Assembly: GCA_934270345.1 (NCBI GenBank)
Contig: CAKQPT010000001.1
Span: 1-64,000 of the forward strand
Length of the DNA: 64,000 nt
Direction of reading: 5' to 3'
From: an uncultured Oribacterium sp.
GTDB lineage: Bacteria > Bacillota > Clostridia > Lachnospirales > Lachnospiraceae
A model generated the notes under the pieces. The model was not told where the DNA came from and did not search any database. It worked only from the letters and a program-made list of their open reading frames with translations. The translations under genes and the position numbers were made by a program. Positions 14,776 through 23,940 of the stretch are shown piece after piece. Within the stretch, counting starts at the first letter, position 1, and each line of letters begins with the position of its first letter.

Positions 14776-15660
14776 ATGAGAGTAAATAGAGTGTGCGCTG
14801 TGGCGGTGGCGATGTCGCTGGTGCTTGCGGGCACGGTGCTGGCCGGGGTAAGCCCGGATGGCCGGGGCGGCGTGGCCTACAGTGGGACACCCTCCGCACA
14901 GGGTGTGACACAGGCATCGGCGGTGAGTCCGGATGGGCGCGGCGGTGCGGTCTATACGGCGGTGTCGACGGGCATCAGTCCGGATGGCCAGGGCGGTGTC
15001 GTCTATCGTGCGCCGTCTGCTACTGGAACGAATACAGATCCGTATCTGAACAGCGGCAGTACGAATAATACCATGTACACGACGAACTATACCGGTACGA
15101 CGGGCGGCTACTATGTGAATGGTGTGCTGTACAACACGATGAACGTCGGTCCGATGGTGGGAAACCAGGCGGCGACGGGGCTCGCGCAGGTGACGAATCC
15201 GTCGCAGATGAACCCGGCTGGAACGCACTACAGCTCGAGTTCGACGGTGATCAATACACGGCGTGTCGTGGCAAACACCTACCTGAAGGATGGCTGGCAG
15301 TTCGAAAATAACGGGATGTGGTACCTCTATCCGGATGGGACCTATCCGGTCAGCTCCTGGCGCAGTATCGATGGTGCGAATTACCACTTTAACCAGGGCG
15401 GGTACCTCGAGGTGAATACCTGGATCTACGAGGCGAATGGTGCCTGGTATTATGTAGGTGCCGATGCGAAGATGGTCCGCGGACTGCAGAATATCAGCGG
15501 CCGACTCTACTATTTCGAGCCAAACAACGGACAGCTGCAGGGGCCGGGGCTTCTGCTCGCCGGTGGCAGATACTATTATGCGGGTCAGGATGGTGCACTG
15601 GTACAGAACGCCTGGATCGGAAGCTTCTTTTTCGGAGCGGACGGTGCGAGAGTAAACTGA
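14776..15660 (+). CDS. Secreted protein with triple SPDGxGG repeat and cell-wall-binding repeats
   Basis: A 294-residue exported protein. Residues 1-23 form a signal peptide ending in VLA. The motif SPDG(R/Q)GG then occurs three times (residues 26, 51 and 68), each followed by a V-Y or A-Y pair. A Ser/Thr/Asn/Gly-rich linker follows. The C-terminal 110 or so residues hold aromatic repeats of the choline-binding/glucan-binding (CW_binding) type: GWQFENNGMWYLYPDG, ANYHFNQGGYLEVNTW, GAWYYVGADAKMVRG and more. It probably attaches to the cell surface through these repeats. There is no catalytic domain. ATG 14776 is preferred over ATG 14755 because GGAG precedes it and the signal peptide begins there. 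Confidence 0.75.
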   Translation: MRVNRVCAVAVAMSLVLAGTVLAGVSPDGRGGVAYSGTPSAQGVTQASAVSPDGRGGAVYTAVSTGISPDGQGGVVYRAPSATGTNTDPYLNSGSTNNTMYTTNYTGTTGGYYVNGVLYNTMNVGPMVGNQAATGLAQVTNPSQMNPAGTHYSSSSTVINTRRVVANTYLKDGWQFENNGMWYLYPDGTYPVSSWRSIDGANYHFNQGGYLEVNTWIYEANGAWYYVGADAKMVRGLQNISGRLYYFEPNNGQLQGPGLLLAGGRYYYAGQDGALVQNAWIGSFFFGADGARVN

Positions 15661-15682
15661 CGAAACAGATGAGGCAGAAAGA

Positions 15683-16882
15683 ATGGACAGAGAATTAAAA
15701 GATCTGGATGATGTCGATAAGGCATTGGAGGAAAAACCGATCGAGGGTGTGATCGAGCGCAAGCGTGCGCGTCGCATCGCGAATATGCGGAAACGTCAGA
15801 AGCAGGAGCAGCTTCATGAGATGCTCGGTCTTCTGGGAATTCCGGCGCTGGTGGTCGTACTGATCATCGTCATCCTGATTCTGGATCGGAATCCGAAGAA
15901 TCCGGATGCACAGAGTGGTGGCCTGCCTGTGGCCAGCTCTTCCGAACCTGAACATGCGGCGGGAGACGATGAGAGTGCATCTGCCGGCATTGCCGACGGC
16001 AACGCGGGTGCCGATGAGGACGCTTCGCTGGTACGCGAGTATAATGACGAGTATATGACGAAGCTCTTCCAGGATTACTTTAACGCACGTCTTCAGGGCG
16101 ATACCGATACACTGTACCGTCTGACCGGCGTCACGAATCAGACCGAGGAGCAGACCGCGAGTCTTCAGAAGAAGCTGAAGACCCAGGCCGGCTACATTGA
16201 GGCGTACCAGGATATCCAGCAGTATGCGGTCGATGGACTCGAGAAGAATACGAAGCTCGTTTTCGTCACCTATAATGTGAAGTTCCGTCGGACCGATACG
16301 CTGGCCCCGGGCATCATGTACTGCTATGTGAAGGTCAACGATCAGAACAGCTTCGAGATCGTCGAGAACATGTCGCCGGAGCAGACGAAGTTCGTGAACA
16401 GCTACATCACGAACCACAGCGAGGTACAGGAGCTGATCAATGCCACCAACTCGCGTCTGCTGGAGGCGATCTCGAGCGATCAGCGACTTGCGGTCATCTA
16501 TGATGCCATCCAGAGCGGACGTATCTACACGGATTCCCAGGAGGAAATCGACAGCGAGGTTTCACTGATTTCTGTAGAGACGGAGGCTACCGTGACCGAG
16601 GCGGAAACCACGGCAGCGTCCGATGACGATGCGGCGGAAGAGACGAAGTCGAACAGTAAGAAGACCTCGGATGAGAAGGGCTCGGAGAAGAGCACGACCG
16701 AGACGAAGAAGTCGACGGAAACGACGACCGCAGGTGAAACCATCTCCGAAAACAACGGCGCAGGCGGTAAGACAGAAACGACCACAGCCGCTGCTTCCGG
16801 CGAGACCATCGCAGAGCCGGGCGCTGCAGATAACGCACCGGCAGGGGATGCGGTCATCTCTGACGACGGCCCGGTCGGCTGA
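15683..16882 (+). CDS. Membrane-anchored protein with Thr/Glu-rich tail, unknown function
   Basis: A 399-residue protein of unknown function. Residues 1-48 are charged and helical (rich in Arg, Lys, Glu), followed by one membrane helix (about residues 49-69, GIPALVVVLIIVILIL). After an acidic linker there is a compact domain (about residues 112-290) with a SnoaL/NTF2-like pattern of short helices and strands, a guess only. The last 100 or so residues are low-complexity Thr, Glu, Ser and Lys, like the surface spacers of Lachnospiraceae. Orientation is probably N-in, C-out. It lies 22 bp after the wall-binding protein gene and is probably cotranscribed. A foldback repeat begins 17 bp after its stop. 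Confidence 0.6.
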   Translation: MDRELKDLDDVDKALEEKPIEGVIERKRARRIANMRKRQKQEQLHEMLGLLGIPALVVVLIIVILILDRNPKNPDAQSGGLPVASSSEPEHAAGDDESASAGIADGNAGADEDASLVREYNDEYMTKLFQDYFNARLQGDTDTLYRLTGVTNQTEEQTASLQKKLKTQAGYIEAYQDIQQYAVDGLEKNTKLVFVTYNVKFRRTDTLAPGIMYCYVKVNDQNSFEIVENMSPEQTKFVNSYITNHSEVQELINATNSRLLEAISSDQRLAVIYDAIQSGRIYTDSQEEIDSEVSLISVETEATVTEAETTAASDDDAAEETKSNSKKTSDEKGSEKSTTETKKSTETTTAGETISENNGAGGKTETTTAAASGETIAEPGAADNAPAGDAVISDDGPVG

Positions 16883-16898
16883 GTTACAGGAATGGTAA

Positions 16899-16987
16899 CA
16901 GTTCAGCCAGGGAGGCCCGGAGGGGCGGCAACAGAGGCCATACGTAGAGATCGTGTGAAATCAAGCCGGGTTCCCTTAGCTGAACTG
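16899..16987. repeat. Foldback repeat element, copy 1 (single module)
   Basis: An 89-bp element bounded by inverted ends (CAGTTCAGCCAGGGA at 16899 and TCCCTTAGCTGAACTG at 16972-16987). Inside are the shared core GGGGCGGCAACAGAGGC (16922-16938) and a second conserved block around 16952-16967 (GTGTGAAATCAAGCC). The core is closely matched by both halves of the element at 22283-22540. It contains no open frame of note. The inverted ends suggest either a MITE-like mobile element or a structured RNA in the 3' untranslated region. Confidence 0.75.
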
Positions 16988-16996
16988 CTACAACGC

Positions 16997-17029
16997 AGGC
17001 GAATGCAGAGGCATTCGCCTGTTCTTTTA
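16997..17029 (+). terminator. Terminator before queA
   Basis: Arms AGGCGAATGC (16997-17006) and GCATTCGCCT (17011-17020), a 4-nt loop and a T-rich tail. It lies 10 bp beyond the foldback element, so the element is probably transcribed with the upstream gene. Confidence 0.85.
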
Positions 17030-17031
17030 TG

Positions 17032-17060
17032 TGGAAGAAAGCCGAAAGACAGTATATAAT
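17032..17060 (+). promoter_or_regulatory. Probable queA promoter
   Basis: A perfect TATAAT at 17055-17060, with only a weak -35 (TGGAAG, 17032-17037) at 17-bp spacing. It is 68 bp before the queA start. Confidence 0.5.
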
Positions 17061-17128
17061 GATAAGGTTTATGGTGCGCTCTGCACCGCGTACATGTCGT
17101 GAGACAGCAGAAAAGGAGAAAATACAGC

Positions 17129-18439
17129 ATGGAAACGAAAGATTTTTATTATGACCTGCCGGAGGAGCTGATCGCGCAGGATCCGCTCGAGAAGCGCTCG
17201 GACAGCCGGCTTCTGGTGATGGACCGCTTCACCGGCGAGATCAATCACCGTCATTTTTATAACATCATCGACTATCTTCATAAGGGCGACTGCCTCGTCA
17301 TCAACGACACAAAGGTCATCCCGGCACGTCTGCATGGCGAGAAGTCCGGTACCGGCGCGCATGTCGAGGTACTGCTTCTGCGCCGTCTCAGCACGACCGA
17401 CTGGGAGTGCCTCGTCAAGCCGGGCAAGAAGCTCCGGAACGGTGCACGCGTCGAGTTCGGCGAGGGCCTGCTGAAGGGCGAGATCATCGACACCATCGAT
17501 GACGGTAACCGCATCATCCGCTTCGAGTTCGAGGGTATCTGGGAGGAGGTGCTCGACCGTCTCGGCGAGATGCCGATCCCACCGTATATCCATCATCAGC
17601 TGAAGGAAAAGGCACGCTACAATACCGTCTATGCGAAGAACGACGGCTCTGCGGCAGCTCCGACCGCTGGTCTCCACTGGACCAAGGAGCTGCTCGAGGC
17701 CGTAAAGGAGAAGGGTGTGGAGATCGCCCACATCACCCTGCATGTCGGTCTCGGTACCTTCCGTCCGGTCAAGGCGGATAAGATCGAGGAGCACCATATG
17801 CACAGCGAGTACTACATCGTCGAGCAGTCGGAAGCCGACAAGATCAACCGCGCGCATGCGGAGGGCCATCGTGTCATCTGCACCGGTACCACCAGCTGCC
17901 GTACCGTCGAGTCCGCCGCACTTCCGGACGGTACCATGCCGGCGACCTCCGGCTGGACCGATATCTTCATCTATCCGGGCTACCAGTTCAAGTGCATGGA
18001 TGCGCTGATCACAAACTTCCATCTGCCGGAGTCTACCCTCGTCATGCTGGTCTCCGCCTTTACGAAACGGGAGCATGTGCTCCGCGCGTATAAGGTGGCG
18101 GTCCGTGAGAAGTACCGCTTTTTCAGCTTCGGTGATGCCTGCTTCTTCGCAGATCTCAGGAACGACACACAGCTTCCGGCCGAGCTGGATCCGAACCGGA
18201 ACCATGAGTTTACCTTCCTTCCGGAGGACGCCGTCGCAGAGGTTGAAGGCATCCCTGGAAAGAGCTACAGCTGGCCGCTCGCAGCAGATGAAACGCCGCT
18301 CTGGAAGACGGCGGACGACGCATCGGATGCGGAACGTGCACTCGATGCAGGAAAGAACGCTGAAAACGTTCCGGGTGCAATGCAGGATGACGCGTCTGCA
18401 CTGACGACAGATGTAGAGCGTCCGAAGGAGAACGCGTGA
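17129..18439 (+). CDS. queA: tRNA preQ1(34) S-adenosylmethionine ribosyltransferase-isomerase
   Basis: QueA moves the ribosyl group of S-adenosylmethionine to preQ1 in the tRNA anticodon to make epoxyqueuosine. The core (residues 1-345) is canonical: DYDLP-like start [62 protein letters not shown] and [11 protein letters not shown]. After the usual end there are about 90 extra residues, mostly acidic and probably disordered. Total length is 436 residues against about 345 for the family. ATG 17129 is chosen because it follows AAAGGAG; an upstream in-frame GTG has no ribosome site. Its stop shares one base with the rluF start (TGATG). Confidence 0.95.
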   Translation: METKDFYYDLPEELIAQDPLEKRSDSRLLVMDRFTGEINHRHFYNIIDYLHKGDCLVINDTKVIPARLHGEKSGTGAHVEVLLLRRLSTTDWECLVKPGKKLRNGARVEFGEGLLKGEIIDTIDDGNRIIRFEFEGIWEEVLDRLGEMPIPPYIHHQLKEKARYNTVYAKNDGSAAAPTAGLHWTKELLEAVKEKGVEIAHITLHVGLGTFRPVKADKIEEHHMHSEYYIVEQSEADKINRAHAEGHRVICTGTTSCRTVESAALPDGTMPATSGWTDIFIYPGYQFKCMDALITNFHLPESTLVMLVSAFTKREHVLRAYKVAVREKYRFFSFGDACFFADLRNDTQLPAELDPNRNHEFTFLPEDAVAEVEGIPGKSYSWPLAADETPLWKTADDASDAERALDAGKNAENVPGAMQDDASALTTDVERPKENA

Positions 18440-19287
18440 TGAGACTGAATAAACGTTTATCGGAGCTCGGGGTCTGCTCCCGTCGTGAGGCCGACAAGCT
18501 GATCGCCGCCGGCCGTGTCACTGTCAATAAGAAGCCGGTTGAGCTCGGTCAGCAGGTGACCGAGGCAGACTCGATCGAGCTGGACGGGCAGTGTGTGAAT
18601 CCGCATGCGCTGAACGCCAATGCAGGCAATCCGAAAGCACAGTACCTGCTCCATACAGAGTCGCGCCGGATGGCAAAGCGCTACGGCGAGCAGATCTCGA
18701 CGGTGGGGCAGGACTATGACCGTCCGGCTCCGGTGCTGCTTGCGTACTACAAGCCGCGTGGCATCGTGTGCACGACGAGCGATAAGGATAAGGCACCGAA
18801 TATCATCGAGGCCATCCATTATCATACGCGAGTGTATCCGATCGGCCGTCTCGATAAGGAGTCGGAGGGCCTCATCCTGCTGACAAACCAGGGCGAGCTC
18901 GTGAACCGGATCAACCGTGCACGGAATTATCATGAGAAGGAATACGTCGTGACGGTGGATAAGCCGTGCACGAAGGAGTTTCTGGACGGGCTCGCCGATG
19001 GTGTCGAGCTGAAGGAACTGCATACGACGACCCGTCCGTGCGAGGTATGGCAGGATATGACCCGCCCGACGAAGCTTCGCCAGCAGGAGTTCCATATCGT
19101 GATCACGCAGGGACTGAACCGGCAGATCCGCCGCATGTGCGCGGCCTTCGGCTATGAGGTGAAGAAGCTGAAGCGGATCCGGATCATGGACCTGACGCTT
19201 CGTGGACTGAAGCCGGGACAGTATCGCGAGATCGAGCTGTCCGAGCTCGGCCTCCGGGAAGAGGATATGGAAGCAGATAAACAGTAA
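18439..19287 (+). CDS. rluF: 23S rRNA pseudouridine synthase, RluF-like
   Basis: The 282-residue product has an N-terminal S4 RNA-binding domain (residues 1-50, RLNKRLSELGVCSRREADKL) and a catalytic domain of the RsuA/RluB/E/F group. The motif PIGRLDKESEGLILLTN contains the catalytic Asp. Downstream motifs (HEKEYVVTVDKP, LNRQIRRMCAAFGYEVKKL) match RluF best, which modifies U2604 of E. coli 23S rRNA. A spacer of about 35 residues between S4 and catalytic domains is longer than usual. Translation is coupled to queA. The exact rRNA or tRNA target is inference from similarity. Confidence 0.85.
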   Translation: MRLNKRLSELGVCSRREADKLIAAGRVTVNKKPVELGQQVTEADSIELDGQCVNPHALNANAGNPKAQYLLHTESRRMAKRYGEQISTVGQDYDRPAPVLLAYYKPRGIVCTTSDKDKAPNIIEAIHYHTRVYPIGRLDKESEGLILLTNQGELVNRINRARNYHEKEYVVTVDKPCTKEFLDGLADGVELKELHTTTRPCEVWQDMTRPTKLRQQEFHIVITQGLNRQIRRMCAAFGYEVKKLKRIRIMDLTLRGLKPGQYREIELSELGLREEDMEADKQ

Positions 19288-19308
19288 ACTGGAACAGGTG
19301 AAGATACT

Positions 19309-21321
19309 ATGAGTGTTTCCCATAACGAAGAAAAGAACCAGAAGCTTGCACGTATGAAGGAGCTTATCCGCACCCTGAATGAGGCTGCCCGCGTGTACTA
19401 TGTGGATGGCAATGAGATCATGTCGAACCTGAGCTATGATCAGCTCTATGACGAGCTTGAGAAGCTCGAGCAGGAGACCGGTATGATCCTCGGTGGATCG
19501 CCGACGCAGCGTGTCGGCTTCGAGGTGCTGTCGGAGCTTCCGAAGGAGCGCCACCCGAGCCCGATGCTGAGCCTTGACAAGACGAAGTCGGTCGACGAAC
19601 TCGCAGCCTGGCTCGGGGAGAAGGAGGGCCTGCTCAGCTGGAAGATGGATGGACTTACGGTCGTCCTGAGCTATCATGCCGGCGAGCTGGTGAAGGCTGT
19701 GACCCGTGGGAACGGCGAGATCGGTGAAGTCATCACGCAGAACGCGCGGATGTTTGATAACGTTCCGACGAAGATTGCCTTCACCGGTGATCTGGTGCTG
19801 CGCGGCGAGGCCATCATCACCTATTCTGAATTTAAAAAGATCAACGAAACCATCGCGGACGCGGATGCGAAGTATAAGAATCCGCGGAATCTATGCTCCG
19901 GCTCGGTACGCCAGCTGGACCCGAAGGTGACGAAATCCCGTCATGTGAATCTGATGGCCTTTGCCCTCGTGAGTGCAGTGGATGCGCAGGGGGAAAATGT
20001 GGATTTCCGGAACTCCCGCGCGGCACAGTATGAATTCCTCCGGGCACAGGGCTTCGATGTCGTCGAATATAAGCATGTGACGAAGGCTACGATCGCAGAA
20101 ACGGTTCAGTGGTTTTCGGAGGCGATTCAGCATAACGATTTCCCGTCCGACGGCCTCGTGCTGATCTACGAGGACATCGCCTATGGCCTGAGTCTCGGAC
20201 GCACCGCGAAGTTTCCGCGGAACGCCATCGCCTTCAAGTGGAGTGATGAGCAGGCAGAGACCGTCCTCCGCGAGGTGGAGTGGTCACCGAGTCGTACCGG
20301 TCTCATCAATCCGGTCGCGATCTTCGATCCGGTCGAGCTGGAGGGGACGACGGTCAGCCGTGCAAGCCTTCATAATCTTTCCTACTGTGAGGAGCTCGCC
20401 CTCGGCATCGGGGATCATATCACCGTCTATAAGGCGAACATGATCATCCCGCAGATCGCGGAAAACCGGACCCGCTCCGGGAATCTGAAGCCGGCTGCGG
20501 TCTGCCCGGTCTGCGGACAGCCGACGGAGATCCGTTCAGATAATGAGGCGAAGTTCCTGTACTGTCCGAATCCGGACTGTGCAGCGAAGAAGATCAAGAA
20601 TTTCTCACTTTTCGTGAGCCGCGATGCACTGAACATCGAGGGCCTCAGCGAGCAGACACTGGAGAAGTTCATCGCGCATGGCTTCATCCATCACTACAGC
20701 GATATCTTCCATCTCGACCGTTATCGTGCCGAGATCGTGACGATGGAGGGCTTCGGTGAGAAGAGCTATGAGAATCTGATGGCAGCCACGGAGCGCGCCC
20801 GCCATACGGAGCTTTACCGCGTCGTGTATGGCCTCGGGATCGCCGGCATTGGCCTCGCAAACGCGAAGGTCCTCTGCCGGCACTTCGGAGATGATTTCAC
20901 GAAGCTGCGGGCAGCAGGCGTGGAGGAGCTGCAGGAGGTGGACGGCATCGGCGCGGTGCTCGCAGAGAACCTCGTGCGCTACTTCCAGGATGCGGCGGCG
21001 ATGAAGCAGGTGGACGCGCTGCTGCAGGATCTCGAGATCGAGAAGCGGACAGAAGACAGCACGACCGCGAAGACGCTGGAAGGAAAGTCCGTCGTCATCA
21101 CCGGCGCCCTCGAGCACTTCGGGAACCGGAAGGAGCTGCAGGCGCTGATCGAGCAGGCCGGCGGACGTGCGGCAGGCTCGGTATCCGCGAAAACGGCCTA
21201 CCTCGTCAACAACGACATCACATCGACCTCCGGAAAAAATAAGAAGGCGAAGGAGCTCGGCGTTCCGATCGTCACCGAGGAGGAATTTCTTCGCATTCTG
21301 AAGGGCGAGGCAGACGCGTGA
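19309..21321 (+). CDS. ligA: NAD-dependent DNA ligase
   Basis: LigA seals nicks between Okazaki fragments using NAD. The 670-residue product shows the adenylation motif WKMDGL with Lys112, the OB-fold, a Cys4 zinc finger (CPVCGQ..CPNPDC), helix-hairpin-helix repeats and a C-terminal BRCT domain (EGKSVVITGALEHFGNRKEL). The adenylation site has KMDG rather than the usual KLDG or KIDG, and the following block is TRGNGEIGEVIT instead of TRGDGxxGEDVT. These substitutions mark a divergent subtype. It lies 21 bp after rluF and is probably cotranscribed with it. Confidence 0.95.
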   Translation: MSVSHNEEKNQKLARMKELIRTLNEAARVYYVDGNEIMSNLSYDQLYDELEKLEQETGMILGGSPTQRVGFEVLSELPKERHPSPMLSLDKTKSVDELAAWLGEKEGLLSWKMDGLTVVLSYHAGELVKAVTRGNGEIGEVITQNARMFDNVPTKIAFTGDLVLRGEAIITYSEFKKINETIADADAKYKNPRNLCSGSVRQLDPKVTKSRHVNLMAFALVSAVDAQGENVDFRNSRAAQYEFLRAQGFDVVEYKHVTKATIAETVQWFSEAIQHNDFPSDGLVLIYEDIAYGLSLGRTAKFPRNAIAFKWSDEQAETVLREVEWSPSRTGLINPVAIFDPVELEGTTVSRASLHNLSYCEELALGIGDHITVYKANMIIPQIAENRTRSGNLKPAAVCPVCGQPTEIRSDNEAKFLYCPNPDCAAKKIKNFSLFVSRDALNIEGLSEQTLEKFIAHGFIHHYSDIFHLDRYRAEIVTMEGFGEKSYENLMAATERARHTELYRVVYGLGIAGIGLANAKVLCRHFGDDFTKLRAAGVEELQEVDGIGAVLAENLVRYFQDAAAMKQVDALLQDLEIEKRTEDSTTAKTLEGKSVVITGALEHFGNRKELQALIEQAGGRAAGSVSAKTAYLVNNDITSTSGKNKKAKELGVPIVTEEEFLRILKGEADA

Positions 21322-21411
21322 TGAGCGGTGGCTGCACGGCTGACCGTACGCGGACGGCGTTCGGACTTGTGATGCAGCGCGAAATGATTCTGCATGAAAG
21401 GGACAGACTGC

Positions 21412-22275
21412 ATGAATACTGACAATTATGATATTTATTTCCCACATCTCGGGATCGGCGTCGAGCATCTCGGAAACTCGATTTCCGTGTTCGGTTTCCG
21501 CATCGCCTACTACGGCATCATCATCGGCATCGGGATGCTGATGGGCGTGCTGATCGCGAGCTTCGATTATAAGCGACGTGGTGAGAAGGTGGAGGACATC
21601 GAAGACCTCGCGCTGTACAGCATCATCTTCGCGATTCTCGGTGCGCGGGCCTACTATGTCATCTTCGAGTGGGATTACTACTCGCAGCATCTCGGGGAGA
21701 TCCTCAACCTCCGGCAGGGCGGACTCGCGATTTACGGCGGCATCCTGACCAGCATCCTCTGCTGCATGATTTTCTGCCGCCGGCGGAAGGTGAAGTTCTT
21801 CTCCATCGCGGATTCCGCCGTGCTCGGCCTCCTCACGGGACAGCTGATCGGCCGCTGGGGGAACTTTTTCAATGCAGAGGCCTTCGGCCGCTATACGGAC
21901 TCACTGCTTGCGATGCGGATTAAGGAATCCATCGTGAACCCGAACATGCTGAACGAGAACGTGCTCACACACGCAATCCGGCTCGGTGATCAGATGTTCA
22001 TCCAGGTGCACCCGACCTTCTTTTACGAGTCGGTCTGGAACCTCTGCACCCTGATCTTCCTCCTGGTCACCGGTCCGAAGAAGAAGTTCACCGGTCAGGT
22101 GTTCTGGGAGTACCTTATGTTTTATGGCATCGGCCGTTTCTGGATCGAGGGACTCCGGACGGATTCGCTGCTTCTCTGGGGCACGAACATCGCCGTTTCG
22201 CAGGCCCTGTCGGGTGCGCTCGCCGTACTCGGACTCGCGATGATCATCCGCGGCGTGCGGAAGGCGAAGGGATGA
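21412..22275 (+). CDS. lgt: Phosphatidylglycerol-prolipoprotein diacylglyceryl transferase
   Basis: Lgt attaches diacylglycerol to the lipobox cysteine of prelipoproteins, the first step of lipoprotein maturation. The 287-residue multi-pass membrane protein contains the signature GRWGNFFNAEAFG and the conserved GLAIYGGI segment. MetQ (39298-40245), with its lipobox, would be a substrate. ATG 21412 is chosen because AAAGGG lies 9 nt upstream; an earlier in-frame ATG at 21394 lacks a site. A 90-bp gap separates it from ligA. A large foldback element starts 8 bp after the stop codon. Confidence 0.93.
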   Translation: MNTDNYDIYFPHLGIGVEHLGNSISVFGFRIAYYGIIIGIGMLMGVLIASFDYKRRGEKVEDIEDLALYSIIFAILGARAYYVIFEWDYYSQHLGEILNLRQGGLAIYGGILTSILCCMIFCRRRKVKFFSIADSAVLGLLTGQLIGRWGNFFNAEAFGRYTDSLLAMRIKESIVNPNMLNENVLTHAIRLGDQMFIQVHPTFFYESVWNLCTLIFLLVTGPKKKFTGQVFWEYLMFYGIGRFWIEGLRTDSLLLWGTNIAVSQALSGALAVLGLAMIIRGVRKAKG

Positions 22276-22282
22276 GCTCATG

Positions 22283-22540
22283 TTACAGTTCCGACAGGGA
22301 AACCCGAAGGGGCGGCAACGGAGGCACAGTACTCCGAGACCGGTGAAATCTAAGCCAGGGACCCTAAGCGGCACTAGGCCCTCTGCAATCGCTGAGTTTT
22401 CTTTATGAAAACTCAGCGTTGCTAGAGGGTTCCAAGGAGAGATAACACCAAGTGCCGCTAAGGGGACCTGGCTTGATTTCACACGGCCTCTACGTATGGC
22501 TTCCGTTGCCGCCCCTCTGGGGCTCTGCCTGAGTTATAAT
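22283..22540. repeat. Foldback repeat element, copy 2 (two inverted modules around a hairpin)
   Basis: Left module 22283-22375 and right module 22451-22540 are inverted copies of the same about 90-bp unit seen at 16899-16987. The GGGGCGGCAACGGAGGC core lies at 22309-22325 on the left and, reversed with one mismatch, at 22500-22516 on the right. AGCGGCACT (22367-22375) pairs exactly with 22451-22459. The 75-bp centre holds a perfect 12-bp hairpin (22390-22401 with 22407-22418). The whole element can fold into one long stem. It fills most of the 377-bp gap between lgt and ychF, in which I see no gene. Confidence 0.8.
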
Positions 22541-22581
22541 GCTTCATCCCCATGGGGAATACTTATGTAAAATATATTGCA

Positions 22582-22610
22582 TTGTAAAGAACAGGCTTCT
22601 GGTTTATAAT
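22582..22610 (+). promoter_or_regulatory. ychF promoter
   Basis: TTGTAA (22582-22587), a 17-bp spacer and a perfect TATAAT (22605-22610), 43 bp before the start codon. Confidence 0.75.
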
Positions 22611-22652
22611 AGCGATGCTTTTCTGAGCTGCAATTTTAAGGAGATTTAGATT

Positions 22653-23750
22653 ATGAAATTAGGTATCGTCGGACTGCCAAATGTCGGCAAGTCTACATTG
22701 TTTAACGCAATTACGAAGGCGGGCGCAGAGTCTGCCAACTACCCGTTCTGTACGATCGAGCCGAACGTCGGCGTCGTCGCTGTACCGGATGAGCGTCTTC
22801 AGAAGCTGGGCGCACTGTATAATACGCAGAAGATCGTGCCGGCGGTGATCCAGTTCGTCGATATCGCAGGTCTCGTCAAGGGCGCTTCCAAGGGTGAGGG
22901 TCTCGGTAACCAGTTCCTGTCGAACATCCGTGAGACCGACGCCATCGTGCACGTCGTTCGCTGCTTCGATGATGACAACATCGTGCATGTCGATGGTTCC
23001 GTAGATCCGATTCGTGATATCGAGACCATCAACCTCGAGCTCATCTTCTCCGACCTCGATCTCCTCGATCGTCGTCTCGCGAAGACGAAGAAGCTCGCGA
23101 TGAATGACAAGGATGCGAAGGCAGAGTATGCGCTCCTCACCGAGCTTCACGACCACCTCGAGTCGGATAAGCTGGCGATCAGCTTCGATGCCGGTGATGA
23201 TGATAAGAACGCCTTCATTGACACCCTCGACCTCCTGACCCGTAAGCCGGTGATCTATGCGGCGAACGTTTCCGAGGATTCCGTCGCGGATGATGGTGCG
23301 TCCAATGCATACGTCCAGAAGGTACGTGACTACGCGGCAGAGAACGGCTCCGGTGTGTTCGTGATTTCCGCCCAGATCGAGGAGGAAATCTCCGAGCTTG
23401 AGGACGACGAGAAGGCAGAGTACCTCGAGTCCCTCGGTATGAGTGAGTCCGGTCTCGACAAGATCGTGCGCGCTTCCTATGATCTGCTCGGTCTCATGTC
23501 CTTCCTCACCGCCGGTGAGAAGGAGACCAGAGCATGGACCATCCGGAAGGGTACGAAGGCACCGCAGGCGGCCGGCAAGATCCACTCCGATTTCGAGCGT
23601 GGATTCATCAAGGCCGAGGTCATCAACTACCAGGATCTCCTCGACTGCGGCTCCATCGCAGCAGCACGTGAGAAGGGCCTCGTCCGCATGGAGGGCAAGG
23701 ACTACGTGATGCAGGACGGCGATGTCGTAGAGTTCCGTTTCAACGTATAA
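22653..23750 (+). CDS. ychF: Redox-regulated ATPase YchF (OLA1 family)
   Basis: YchF is an Obg-like P-loop NTPase that prefers ATP and binds ribosomes. The 365-residue product starts with [20 protein letters not shown] (G1), has [20 protein letters not shown] (G3) and the C-terminal TGS-like domain ([26 protein letters not shown]). The G4 position lacks NKxD and reads YAANVSE, as expected for the ATP-preferring subfamily. Length and start (ATG 22653 after AAGGAG) are typical. It is a single-gene unit with its own promoter and terminator. Confidence 0.95.
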   Translation: MKLGIVGLPNVGKSTLFNAITKAGAESANYPFCTIEPNVGVVAVPDERLQKLGALYNTQKIVPAVIQFVDIAGLVKGASKGEGLGNQFLSNIRETDAIVHVVRCFDDDNIVHVDGSVDPIRDIETINLELIFSDLDLLDRRLAKTKKLAMNDKDAKAEYALLTELHDHLESDKLAISFDAGDDDKNAFIDTLDLLTRKPVIYAANVSEDSVADDGASNAYVQKVRDYAAENGSGVFVISAQIEEEISELEDDEKAEYLESLGMSESGLDKIVRASYDLLGLMSFLTAGEKETRAWTIRKGTKAPQAAGKIHSDFERGFIKAEVINYQDLLDCGSIAAAREKGLVRMEGKDYVMQDGDVVEFRFNV

Positions 23751-23823
23751 TTTATATAGAAGGAAGCGTGTCGGCTGTCTCGTGCAGGCGTTTCGATACA
23801 GATCTTATAGCATTATATGGAAG

Positions 23824-23854
23824 GAAGTCTCTCGTTCGAGAGGCTTCTTTTTTT
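23824..23854 (+). terminator. ychF terminator
   Basis: Arms GAAGTCTCTCG (23824-23834) and CGAGAGGCTTC (23837-23847) with one G-T pair, then seven T. Confidence 0.88.
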
Positions 23855-23875
23855 CATTTATTGCAGTATCTTGCC

Positions 23876-23904
23876 TTGACACTAAACCCAAATTAGCGCA
23901 TTAT
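23876..23904 (+). promoter_or_regulatory. Division cluster promoter (Pmra)
   Basis: TTGACA (23876-23881), a 17-bp spacer and CATTAT (23899-23904). The predicted start lies just before the AAGTGGT repeats, so MraZ bound there would block early elongation or initiation. Confidence 0.7.
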
Positions 23905-23913
23905 TATGTCATG

Positions 23914-23940
23914 AAGTGGTAAGAAGTGGTAGAAAGTGGT
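23914..23940 (+). promoter_or_regulatory. MraZ-binding direct repeats
   Basis: AAGTGGT occurs three times at exact 10-bp spacing (23914, 23924, 23934), with a degenerate fourth (AAAAGGG, from 23943). MraZ proteins bind clusters of short direct repeats containing GTGG or TGGG at one helical turn, ahead of their own gene. This is a clear match in position, spacing and sequence. Confidence 0.85.
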
